From an uncultured Clostridia bacterium (GTDB lineage Bacteria; Bacillota; Clostridia; Saccharofermentanales; Saccharofermentanaceae), in contig CAMJGB010000085.1 in assembly GCA_946405115.1 (NCBI GenBank), forward strand, positions 1 to 8,051: a stretch of DNA of 8,051 nt, written 5' to 3'. The notes beneath the pieces are model-generated. The model saw only the letters and a list, made by a program, of their open reading frames with translations, was not told the origin of the DNA and searched no databases. Of this stretch, positions 1 through 5,398 are shown one piece after another. Each line of letters starts with the position of its first letter. Position 1 is the stretch's first letter. The position numbers and the translations under genes were made by a program.

Positions 1-1
1 G

Positions 2-805
2 TGCGTAGAGCTCGATAAGAAGATCTGCAAGAAGATGGGCTTCGAGTCATCTTACTATGTATCAGGTCAGACATATTCAAGAAAGATCGACTTCACGGTT
101 CTTTCTGCTCTTTCTGCAATCGCTCAGAGCGCACACAAGTTCTCTAATGATATAAGACTTCTCCAGCACCTTAAGGAGATTGAGGAGCCCTTCGAGAAGA
201 ACCAGATCGGATCTTCTGCGATGGCTTATAAGAGAAACCCGATGAGATCTGAGAGAATCGCATCCTTATCTAGATATGTGATTGCAGATATCCTTAATCC
301 TGCAATGACAGCTTCAGAGCAGTGGTTCGAGAGAACTTTGGACGATTCTGCTAATAAGAGAATCTCCGTACCGGAAGCTTTCCTTGCAGTTGATGCAATT
401 CTCGGTATCTACACGAATATCGTATCAGGTCTCGTTGTATATCCTAAGATGATCGAGAAGCACATTATGGATGAGCTTCCTTTTATGATGACAGAGAATG
501 TCATGATGGAGGCTACCAAGAAGGGCGGAAACCGTCAGGAGCTTCACGAGAAGATCAGACAGCTTTCCATGCAGGCAGGCGCTGTCGTAAAGCAGGAGGG
601 TAAGCCTAATGACCTTCTTGAGAGAATCGCTGCTGATCCTGACTTCGGTCTTTCTATGGATGATCTTATGAAGGTAGCAGATCCTAAGCTTTATATCGGC
701 CGTTGCCCTGAGCAGGTAACAGCTTTCCTTAACGAAGTAGTTAACCCTATTTTGGCTTCTCACAAGGCTGATCTTGAGGTTGAGGAAGTAGAGCTGAAAG
801 TTTAA
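2..805 (+). CDS. purB: Adenylosuccinate lyase, C-terminal part (5' end outside window)
   Basis: Adenylosuccinate lyase is a cytosolic enzyme of purine synthesis. It splits fumarate from SAICAR and from adenylosuccinate. The reading frame is open from base 2, so this is the last 267 codons of a protein usually about 430-480 residues long; the ATG at 35 is internal. The fumarase/aspartase superfamily signature GSSAMAYKRNP is encoded at 209-241 and matches G-S-x2-M-x2-K-x-N. It forms the mobile active-site loop carrying the catalytic serine. The sequence after it (MRSERIASLSRYV) is characteristic of adenylosuccinate lyases rather than of fumarase or argininosuccinate lyase. The C-terminus is acidic (residues LEVEEVELKV). 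The stop codon is 803-805. No terminator hairpin lies between this gene and the tRNA promoter downstream, so purB transcripts may run through the tRNA to the terminator at 952-983. Confidence 0.95.
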   Translation, partial: CVELDKKICKKMGFESSYYVSGQTYSRKIDFTVLSALSAIAQSAHKFSNDIRLLQHLKEIEEPFEKNQIGSSAMAYKRNPMRSERIASLSRYVIADILNPAMTASEQWFERTLDDSANKRISVPEAFLAVDAILGIYTNIVSGLVVYPKMIEKHIMDELPFMMTENVMMEATKKGGNRQELHEKIRQLSMQAGAVVKQEGKPNDLLERIAADPDFGLSMDDLMKVADPKLYIGRCPEQVTAFLNEVVNPILASHKADLEVEEVELKV

Positions 806-808
806 TGG

Positions 809-856
809 AAAAAATTCTAAAAAATGTGTTGACAACTGATTTCGCAATGTTATAAT
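809..856 (+). promoter_or_regulatory. Strong sigma-A-type promoter of the tRNA-Lys gene, with A-tract upstream
   Basis: A perfect -35 box TTGACA lies at 829-834 and a perfect -10 box TATAAT at 851-856, with a 16-bp spacer. Two runs of six A residues (809-814 and 819-824) just upstream resemble an UP element. The expected start is about base 863, leaving a leader of only some 8 nt before the mature tRNA at 871. This layout is typical of stable-RNA promoters. Confidence 0.85.
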
Positions 857-870
857 AATCAAGCTGTCAA

Positions 871-946
871 GCACCTCTAGCTCAGATGGTAGAGCAACTG
901 ACTCTTAATCAGTGGGCCCAGGGTTCGAGTCCCTGGAGGTGCACCA
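871..946 (+). tRNA. tRNA-Lys, anticodon CTT, with encoded CCA
   Basis: A complete 76-nt cloverleaf can be folded by eye. The 7-bp acceptor stem is GCACCTC (871-877) with GAGGTGC (936-942). The D arm is GCTC/GAGC, and the anticodon stem is ACTGA (897-901) with TCAGT (909-913). The anticodon loop CTCTTAA (902-908) places CTT at 904-906. A 5-nt variable region is followed by the T arm CAGGG-TTCGAGT-CCCTG, discriminator A943 and genomically encoded CCA at 944-946. CTT reads the lysine codon AAG, which is by far the commoner lysine codon in the genes around it. It is a single tRNA gene with its own promoter and terminator. Confidence 0.97.
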
Positions 947-951
947 GATAT

Positions 952-983
952 AAACCCCGAAGCAATAGCTTCGGGGTTTTCTT
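952..983 (+). terminator. Intrinsic (Rho-independent) terminator after tRNA-Lys
   Basis: A 12-bp inverted repeat runs from AAACCCCGAAGC (952-963) to GCTTCGGGGTTT (968-979), with a 4-nt loop AATA. The GC-rich core is followed by a T-rich tail (977-983). It ends the tRNA transcript, and any purB read-through, 6 nt after the CCA end. Confidence 0.95.
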
Positions 984-1019
984 ATGCCTGAAATGTATAT
1001 CAGCGGCTCGAGAAGGCAT

Positions 1020-1048
1020 TTTCTAAATGTTAACAAATTGTGTATAAT
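1020..1048 (+). promoter_or_regulatory. Likely promoter of the tandem FecR-domain genes
   Basis: A perfect -10 box TATAAT lies at 1043-1048. The best-placed -35 hexamer, TTTCTA at 1020-1025 with a 17-bp spacer, matches TTGACA at only three of six positions. The promoter may therefore be weak or activator-dependent. Transcription would begin near 1055 and give a leader of about 40 nt. A good ribosome site AAAAGGTG (1083-1090) ends 5 nt before the ATG at 1096. The rest of the 984-1095 gap is AT-rich and holds no recognisable riboswitch or gene. Confidence 0.6.
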
Positions 1049-1095
1049 ATGAGTGATATTTACGGCAACTCGAAAATAATATAAAAGGTGTTCTT

Positions 1096-2514
1096 ATGTC
1101 GATAGTAGAGAAATTCAAAGGACTGCCCAAGAAGAACAAGATTATTGCCTTATCTGTAACAGCTGCCGTCATTGTGGCTATCATTGTAGCCGCTGTATTA
1201 CTCGGTAGGGGCTATTATGCAACTACCATGCGTCTTCTCAAGATAGAAGGTACAGTTAATATCGAAGATGCTGATGGTAATTCCAAACCCGTAATTAATA
1301 ATATTCGTTTTAGCAGCGGAGAAGCTTTAAGCACCGGTTCAGACGGTCTTGCTTCAGTAGGTCTTGATGACACAAAGATCGTAACGCTTGAATCAGACAG
1401 CCGCGTCGAGTTTACCAAGGCAAGAAACATGCTTGCTTTGAATCTTACAAGAGGCGGACTTTTCTTCGAAGTTAATGAGCATCTTTCTGATGACGAGACA
1501 TTCGATATCAGAACTTCAACAATGACTGTTGGTATCAGAGGTACTTCCGGTTATGTATTCTATGATGAGAACGGCCGTGAGTCGCTCATAATCACAGACG
1601 GCGTGGTTCATGTTGTTGCTGTTAATCCTGATACCAATGAAGTCATTGAGACGGATGTACACGCAGGCTACAGCGTTAAGGTTTATCTTTATGATGAGAG
1701 CAGAGAAGAGGGAAGCATTGAATTCTTCCTTAATCAGCTAGATGAAGATGAGCTCCCCGGTTTTACACTTCGTATGTTGGCCGAGAATGACGAGCTTCTT
1801 AACAGAGTGTGTGCAGATACAGGCTGGACACGTGAAGCGATTCTGGCGCTTGTTGAGAGCCTTGAGAACGGAACGTACGAGCCTGAGGAGACGGAAGAGG
1901 CTACAGAGACTTCTGAGACATCAGAGCCTACTGAAACCAGTGCGGATCCTACCATGACTCCGACGAATTCTCCGACACCAACGGTAACGAATACACCGAC
2001 ACCTACACCGAGGCCGAATGCAACTAATACGCCGACGCCTACGGTAACGAATACTCCTACGCCGACACCTACGGTTACACCGACACCTACGGCAACCCCG
2101 ACACCTTCGCCGGTACCGGCGCAGCCTACGGCGACGAGTACGCCTACGCCGACTCCTTCTCCGAGTCCTGAGCCGACAGCTACTCCTACACCTACGTCTA
2201 CACCTACACCGACACCGGAACCTTATGAGGATCCGGAGACAGGTGAACCTTATATTCCTTCCCAGTACACTGAATATGAGGAAGTTGTTTGGAATGATGA
2301 AGATTATGAAGGTGAAGCCGGAAGATACATCATTCAGGTCTGGGGAGAAGACATGGAAGACGGTGAGTATCGAGCCTATATGGGTGAGGGCGTATGGTCT
2401 CCTGTATATTACGATGAACGTGAAGCCGATGGAGGCATTTGGATCGGTTACTTCACGACCGATGACTCCAGTGATATAGAATCGGCATACTTTATAGAGC
2501 AAGTATTGCGCTGA
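1096..2514 (+). CDS. Membrane-anchored FecR-domain protein with Pro/Thr-rich stalk, copy 1
   Basis: This 472-residue protein is probably a type II single-pass membrane protein. Residues 1-15 are short and basic (KKNK just before the membrane). Residues 16-37 are one hydrophobic helix with no signal-peptidase site evident. Residues about 48-176 match the FecR domain (PF04773 type): a strand-rich fold with [18 protein letters not shown], then GGLFFEV, then the hallmark [13 protein letters not shown] at 142-154. Residues about 204-264 form a charged, probably helical module ([22 protein letters not shown]). Residues 265-285 are Glu/Thr-rich, and 286-376 are a Pro/Thr stalk with many TPTP units. 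Residues 377-472 form an acidic, Tyr/Trp-rich head. In Gram-negative bacteria FecR relays an iron-citrate signal to a sigma factor. No sigma factor or TonB receptor is visible here, so the role is unknown; a cell-surface sensor or structural protein is an inference. The next gene is a paralogue 16 bp downstream. Confidence 0.85.
   Translation: MSIVEKFKGLPKKNKIIALSVTAAVIVAIIVAAVLLGRGYYATTMRLLKIEGTVNIEDADGNSKPVINNIRFSSGEALSTGSDGLASVGLDDTKIVTLESDSRVEFTKARNMLALNLTRGGLFFEVNEHLSDDETFDIRTSTMTVGIRGTSGYVFYDENGRESLIITDGVVHVVAVNPDTNEVIETDVHAGYSVKVYLYDESREEGSIEFFLNQLDEDELPGFTLRMLAENDELLNRVCADTGWTREAILALVESLENGTYEPEETEEATETSETSEPTETSADPTMTPTNSPTPTVTNTPTPTPRPNATNTPTPTVTNTPTPTPTVTPTPTATPTPSPVPAQPTATSTPTPTPSPSPEPTATPTPTSTPTPTPEPYEDPETGEPYIPSQYTEYEEVVWNDEDYEGEAGRYIIQVWGEDMEDGEYRAYMGEGVWSPVYYDEREADGGIWIGYFTTDDSSDIESAYFIEQVLR
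1210..1887 (+). repeat. Direct duplicated coding segment, copy 1 (FecR domain plus helical module)
   Basis: This segment encodes residues 39-264 of the first FecR-domain protein. It aligns without gaps to 2645-3322, at a constant offset of 1435 bases. By hand count 32 of 226 residues differ, so the products are about 86% identical. Long runs of exact DNA identity include 1312-1337, 1396-1421 and 1499-1529. The similarity falls away in the stalk and head that follow. Confidence 0.9.
1951..2223 (+). repeat. Low-complexity Thr-Pro coding repeat (stalk of copy 1)
   Basis: The bases are an imperfect run of the hexamer ACN-CCN, read as alternating Thr and Pro (residues 286-376), broken by Ser, Ala, Val and Asn. 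The wobble bases vary between units. Gain or loss of one hexamer keeps the frame, so length variation between strains would be tolerated. Extended Pro/Thr segments in exported proteins usually act as stiff spacers and can be O-glycosylated; neither is shown here. The bottom strand of this region gives an artefactual Arg/Cys-rich open frame. Confidence 0.85.
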
Positions 2515-2530
2515 TAAATAGTGTGGTTAC

Positions 2531-4021
2531 ATGAAGTTAGCAGAAGAGTTTAAAGCATTAAGCAAGAAAAAGAAGATTATTTACATAAGCACAGTGTTAG
2601 CCATCATAACGGCTTGTGTGCTTGTATGTGTAGTCAGGATGCAGGGTTACTATGCTACGACAATGCGTCTTCTTAAGATCGAGGGCACCGTCAGCATTGA
2701 AGATGCAGACGGTAATGCTAAGCCCGTAATCGATAATATCCGTTTCAGCAGCGGAGAAGCTTTAAGCACCGGATCAGACGGACTTGCTTCAGTAGGCCTT
2801 GATGATACGAAGATCGTTACTCTTGAATCTGACAGCCGCGTCGAGTTTACCAAGGCGAGAAATATGCTTGAGTTAAATCTCACACAGGGCGGTATCTATT
2901 TTGAAGTAACAGAACACCTCGCTGATGACGAGTCATTCGATATCAGAACTTCAACAATGACTGTCGGTATCAGAGGTACATCAGGATATGTCTTCTATGA
3001 TGACGACGGCAGAGAATCACTTGTAATTACCGACGGTTGCGTTCATGTAGTAGCTGTTAACCCTGAGACGGGTGAGGTGCGCGAGACGGATGTACACGGC
3101 GGTTACAGCGTTAAGGTATACCTTTACGATGAGACTAGAGAAGAGGGCAGCATCGAGTTCTTCCTTGATGAGCTTGAGGAGGACGAGCTCCCCGGATTCA
3201 CTCTTCGTATGTTGGCTGAGAACGAAGATCTTCTGAACAGAGTCTGCGACTACACTGGCTGGAGTCAGGAAGAGATTCTTGCTCTCGTAGGAAGTATCGA
3301 AAATGGTACTTATGTACCTGAAACGACAGAGGAGACGGAAGAGACGATAGAGACTTATGAGACCACTTCTTCTGATGGCGGTGATGATCCGACACCTACA
3401 CCGACTAATTCTCCCACACCTACTCTGACAACGACGCCTACACCGACATCAGGACCTTCGGGTACTCCAACGCCAACACAGGCTGATGATGCAACACCTA
3501 CTCCTTCGGTAACAACTACACCAACACCTACTCCGGTGTCTGCTACTGCTACGCCGACGGGTAGACCTTCAGCGACACCTACGCCGAGACCTACGGCAAC
3601 ACCGACACCTCGTCCGACGGCAACGCCTACACCGACTCCGTCACCTAGCCCGAGTCCAAGTCCTAGTCCGTCGCCTAGTCCGACTCCGGAACCTACACCT
3701 GTAAATGAGTATGAAGATGCGTATGGTAATCCATATCATAATGATCACTCTGATTATGAAGAGACCGTATGGGGTGAAACATACGAAGGTCATTCTGTAT
3801 ATGTAATTGAACAGGGAAGCTTTGGTGACGATGACTATTCCGTTTATGTATACCTTGGAAACGGTGTATGGCGTGAAGCCACATATGAGTATGAGACAAT
3901 GGTTGAACGAGAAGACGGATTGTACGATTGTTCCGGTTACTCGTATTACAATGATGAAGGTGACTATGTCTTGTACTATGCGACACCAGGTGAACTTGTC
4001 ACTTCTTATAACGACCCTTAA
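2531..4021 (+). CDS. Membrane-anchored FecR-domain protein with Pro/Thr/Ser-rich stalk, copy 2
   Basis: This 496-residue paralogue has the same plan as its upstream neighbour. The tail is basic (SKKKK at 11-15) and residues about 16-36 are a transmembrane helix. The FecR domain spans about 48-176, with the identical hallmark [13 protein letters not shown] at 142-154. A helical module covers about 204-264 and an acidic Glu/Thr linker runs to about 286. The Pro/Thr stalk covers 287-390 and includes seven Ser-Pro pairs (371-384). The Asp/Glu/Tyr-rich head begins near 394. The transmembrane segment differs in sequence from copy 1 and carries two cysteines (29 and 33). The ATG at 2531 is supported by gap-free alignment of the two N-termini, but the ribosome site is poor (GTGTGG, 2521-2526). 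Translation may be coupled to copy 1, whose stop is 16 bp upstream. No promoter or terminator is seen between the two genes. Function is unknown, as for copy 1. Confidence 0.85.
   Translation: MKLAEEFKALSKKKKIIYISTVLAIITACVLVCVVRMQGYYATTMRLLKIEGTVSIEDADGNAKPVIDNIRFSSGEALSTGSDGLASVGLDDTKIVTLESDSRVEFTKARNMLELNLTQGGIYFEVTEHLADDESFDIRTSTMTVGIRGTSGYVFYDDDGRESLVITDGCVHVVAVNPETGEVRETDVHGGYSVKVYLYDETREEGSIEFFLDELEEDELPGFTLRMLAENEDLLNRVCDYTGWSQEEILALVGSIENGTYVPETTEETEETIETYETTSSDGGDDPTPTPTNSPTPTLTTTPTPTSGPSGTPTPTQADDATPTPSVTTTPTPTPVSATATPTGRPSATPTPRPTATPTPRPTATPTPTPSPSPSPSPSPSPSPTPEPTPVNEYEDAYGNPYHNDHSDYEETVWGETYEGHSVYVIEQGSFGDDDYSVYVYLGNGVWREATYEYETMVEREDGLYDCSGYSYYNDEGDYVLYYATPGELVTSYNDP
2645..3322 (+). 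repeat. Direct duplicated coding segment, copy 2 (FecR domain plus helical module)
   Basis: This is the partner of 1210-1887 and encodes residues 39-264 of the second protein, about 86% identical with no gaps. Exact DNA matches include 2747-2772, 2831-2856 and 2934-2964. Between these runs many third codon positions differ, so the duplication is not very recent or has been partly re-homogenised. Confidence 0.9.
3389..3700 (+). repeat. Low-complexity Thr-Pro / Ser-Pro coding repeat (stalk of copy 2)
   Basis: This stretch encodes residues 287-390. It is mostly Thr-Pro pairs, with Arg-Pro-Thr-Ala-Thr-Pro blocks at about 353-366 and a tract of seven Ser-Pro pairs at 371-384 (bases 3641-3682). 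Serine in that tract is spelt with both TCN and AGY codons. It is longer than the stalk of copy 1 and does not align to it unit by unit. Confidence 0.85.
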
Positions 4022-4024
4022 TAT
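3996..4024 (+). promoter_or_regulatory. Candidate promoter for the tautomerase-to-ruvC gene run, overlapping the end of copy 2
   Basis: TTGTCA (3996-4001, five of six matches to TTGACA) is followed after 17 bp by TAATAT (4019-4024, four of six matches to TATAAT). The -10 box overlaps the TAA stop codon of the second FecR gene. Transcription would start near 4031, about 39 nt before the tautomerase ATG. There is no terminator between the FecR gene and the tautomerase, so read-through is equally possible. Confidence 0.4.
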
Positions 4025-4053
4025 TGGTTGTTGAAATATGATTAATGCTAAGT

Positions 4054-4061
4054 AAAGGAAG
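4054..4061 (+). promoter_or_regulatory. Ribosome binding site that fixes the tautomerase start
   Basis: AAAGGAAG lies 8 nt before the ATG at 4070. An in-frame TTG at 4064 is too close to it. Starting at 4070 also puts proline second, as the family requires. Confidence 0.8.
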
Positions 4062-4069
4062 TTTTGTTT

Positions 4070-4300
4070 ATGCCACACGTTGAGATAAAGTGTTATCCGG
4101 GAAGGACGGAAGAAGTTAAGCGCAAGTGCGCTGAGAAAATTGCAGCTGATGTTGCCGAGACGCTCGGATGTAATCTTAGTGCAGTTTCTGTTTCCATCAA
4201 GGAGATAGAACAGGCTGATTGGAAGGATAAGGTCTTTAACGGTCAGATTATGGCCGATAAGGATTCTCTTTACGTTGAACCCGGCTACACATGTGACTGA
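4070..4300 (+). CDS. PptA-like tautomerase of the 4-oxalocrotonate tautomerase family
   Basis: This small 76-residue protein begins Met-Pro. Removal of Met exposes an N-terminal proline, the general base of the 4-oxalocrotonate tautomerase superfamily, which converts enol and keto forms of 2-oxo acids. The opening MPHVEIKCYPGR and the late PGY motif (residues 71-73, VEPGYTCD) resemble E. coli PptA (YdcE), which begins MPHIDIKCFP and has about the same length. The physiological substrate of that group is not settled, so no gene symbol is assigned. The protein is expected to be a small cytosolic oligomer. The start at 4070 is chosen over the in-frame TTG at 4064 because of the ribosome site and the need for Pro-1. 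The stop TGA (4298-4300) lies only 6 bp before the Nudix gene and in the same frame. Confidence 0.85.
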   Translation: MPHVEIKCYPGRTEEVKRKCAEKIAADVAETLGCNLSAVSVSIKEIEQADWKDKVFNGQIMADKDSLYVEPGYTCD

Positions 4301-4306
4301 TCTTTT

Positions 4307-4819
4307 ATGAATCAGCTTTTCGAGATTGATCTTAAAGATTATAAGGAAACGGATATAGTTTTCCGCAGACCTTCAGCAAGAGCTATCATCTTCAAGGAAG
4401 ACAAGATAGCTCTTGTTTATAGTAAGAAGGAAAAATACTTTAAGTTTCCCGGCGGCGGTATTAAAGGCGACGAGGACAAGAAGGATGCCCTTATACGTGA
4501 GGTAAGGGAAGAAGTCGGTCTTGTTGTTATTCCCGATACCATAAAGGAATACGGCAGTGTGAGAAGAAGGCAGAAGAGTACTGTTTCCGAGAACACGATT
4601 TTCGAGCAGGAGAACTTCTATTATTTCTGTGATGTTGAAGATAAGAAGGTAAGCCAAAAGCTCGATGATTATGAGAGCGAAGCAGAGTTTGTGCTTTGTG
4701 TTGTGGACATTGATGAAGCCATAGAAGTTAATGCTGCTTACAAAAGTGACGACTTCTTTAATGAAGTTATGATCAAGCGAGATAAAAGAGTTCTTGAGAT
4801 GCTTAAGAATATAAGGTGA
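4307..4819 (+). CDS. Nudix hydrolase
   Basis: This 170-residue protein carries a perfect Nudix box, G-x5-E-x7-R-E-V-x-E-E-x-G-L, at residues 50-72 (G50, E56, R64, E65, E68, E69, G71). It is preceded by FPGGG at 47-51. The glutamates bind the divalent metal used to hydrolyse a nucleoside diphosphate linked to another moiety. Length and position of the box fit a single-domain cytosolic Nudix enzyme. Nothing visible assigns the substrate; candidates are oxidised nucleotides, ADP-ribose or nucleotide sugars. The start has no recognisable Shine-Dalgarno sequence (TGACTGATCTTTT precedes it). It lies 6 bp after the tautomerase stop, so translation is probably coupled to that gene. Confidence 0.9.
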   Translation: MNQLFEIDLKDYKETDIVFRRPSARAIIFKEDKIALVYSKKEKYFKFPGGGIKGDEDKKDALIREVREEVGLVVIPDTIKEYGSVRRRQKSTVSENTIFEQENFYYFCDVEDKKVSQKLDDYESEAEFVLCVVDIDEAIEVNAAYKSDDFFNEVMIKRDKRVLEMLKNIR

Positions 4820-4834
4820 TCCCCGAATTAGTTG

Positions 4835-4840
4835 TATAAT
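4835..4840 (+). promoter_or_regulatory. Possible -10 element upstream of the nitroreductase gene
   Basis: A perfect TATAAT lies in the 57-bp gap between the Nudix and nitroreductase genes. No convincing -35 box occurs 16-18 bp upstream (4811-4817 reads ATAAGGT). It would start a leader of about 30 nt before the ATG at 4877. It may be a weak internal promoter or chance. Confidence 0.3.
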
Positions 4841-4864
4841 CAAAAGGTAGCAACAAATTCGTTC

Positions 4865-4870
4865 AGGGGG
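4865..4870 (+). promoter_or_regulatory. Ribosome binding site that fixes the nitroreductase start
   Basis: AGGGGG lies 6 nt before the ATG at 4877. It favours that codon over an in-frame TTG at 4832, which would sit within the gap and lacks a ribosome site. Confidence 0.8.
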
Positions 4871-4876
4871 ACAGAT

Positions 4877-5395
4877 ATGCTAGATCTCATTAACAGCAGA
4901 CATAGTTACAGGGGAAAGTTTAAGGATACCCCGGTACCCCGTGAAGATTTGATAAAGATAATGGAGGCAGGTCTTGCTGCTCCTTCAGGATGCAATAAGC
5001 AGACTACAAGCCTTGTTGCAGTTGACGATCCGGATCTTCTTAATGAATTAAAGTCAGTTATTGTTCCGCCGGTCGCAGTTACCGCTCCTGCTGCGATATG
5101 CGTATTAACTCAGCATATCAATGCCTATCGCGATAAATGCTTTGCCGTGCAGGATTATTCCGCAGCTATCGAGAACATGCTTCTTGCCATCGTTGCTTTG
5201 GGTTATCAGAGCTGTTGGTATGAAGGTCATATAACGGACGATGATAAGATTAACCTTAAGATGGCCGAGATACTTAATATTCCGGATGGTTATGAATTGG
5301 TATGTTACCTTCCAATCGGAGTAGCAGAGGATAAGATTATTCTTCCTAAGAAGAAGTCTTTTGATGAGCGTGCTTGGTTTAACAGGAAAGAGTAA
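4877..5395 (+). CDS. Small nitroreductase-family flavoprotein
   Basis: This 172-residue protein of the nitroreductase fold is expected to bind FMN, use NAD(P)H and act as a dimer in the cytosol. Typical family marks are visible. SRHSYRGKF at 7-15 is the N-terminal Arg/Ser phosphate-binding segment. AAPSGCNKQ at 34-42 is the APSGxNxQ motif. QDYSAAIENMLLAIVALGYQSCWYEG at about 93-118 is the long helix and the glycine turn after it. YLPIGVAE lies near the C-terminus. It is at the short end of the family. The true substrate cannot be read from sequence; members reduce nitro compounds, quinones, enals or flavins, and some have other roles. The ATG at 4877 is preferred because of the AGGGGG site and because the family begins just before the RxSxR motif. 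The DUF89 gene follows after 3 bp. Confidence 0.88.
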   Translation: MLDLINSRHSYRGKFKDTPVPREDLIKIMEAGLAAPSGCNKQTTSLVAVDDPDLLNELKSVIVPPVAVTAPAAICVLTQHINAYRDKCFAVQDYSAAIENMLLAIVALGYQSCWYEGHITDDDKINLKMAEILNIPDGYELVCYLPIGVAEDKIILPKKKSFDERAWFNRKE

Positions 5396-5398
5396 AAG

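Noticed and set aside
209..241. Ala in place of Pro in the purB signature loop, taken as a sign of inactivation
   Set aside because: The general superfamily signature allows any residue at that position, and all fixed residues are present in an intact frame.
984..1019. Inverted repeat ATGCCT/AGGCAT followed by T residues, as a second terminator
   Set aside because: The stem is only 6 bp with a 24-nt loop, and a much stronger terminator lies just upstream.
1921..2502. 193-codon open frame on the - strand rich in Arg and Cys
   Set aside because: It is the reverse complement of the Thr-Pro repeat and adjoining code. The Arg/Cys runs come from the repeat, there is no ribosome site or family resemblance, and the + strand has a coherent conserved gene.
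1951..3700. Repeated short motifs considered as a CRISPR array or satellite
   Set aside because: The repeats are imperfect hexamers within coding frames, read as Thr-Pro and Ser-Pro, with no spacers of constant length and no cas genes.
4064..4069. Upstream TTG start for the tautomerase
   Set aside because: It is too close to the ribosome site and would put two residues before the catalytic proline.
4298..4300. UGA recoding joining the tautomerase and Nudix proteins
   Set aside because: Other genes in the window (copy 1 of the FecR genes and the Nudix gene itself) end in TGA, so UGA is a normal stop here. Rare read-through remains only a hypothesis.
4832..4876. Upstream TTG start for the nitroreductase, adding 15 residues
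   Set aside because: The extra residues do not look like the family, there is no ribosome site for the TTG, and AGGGGG is well placed for the ATG at 4877.
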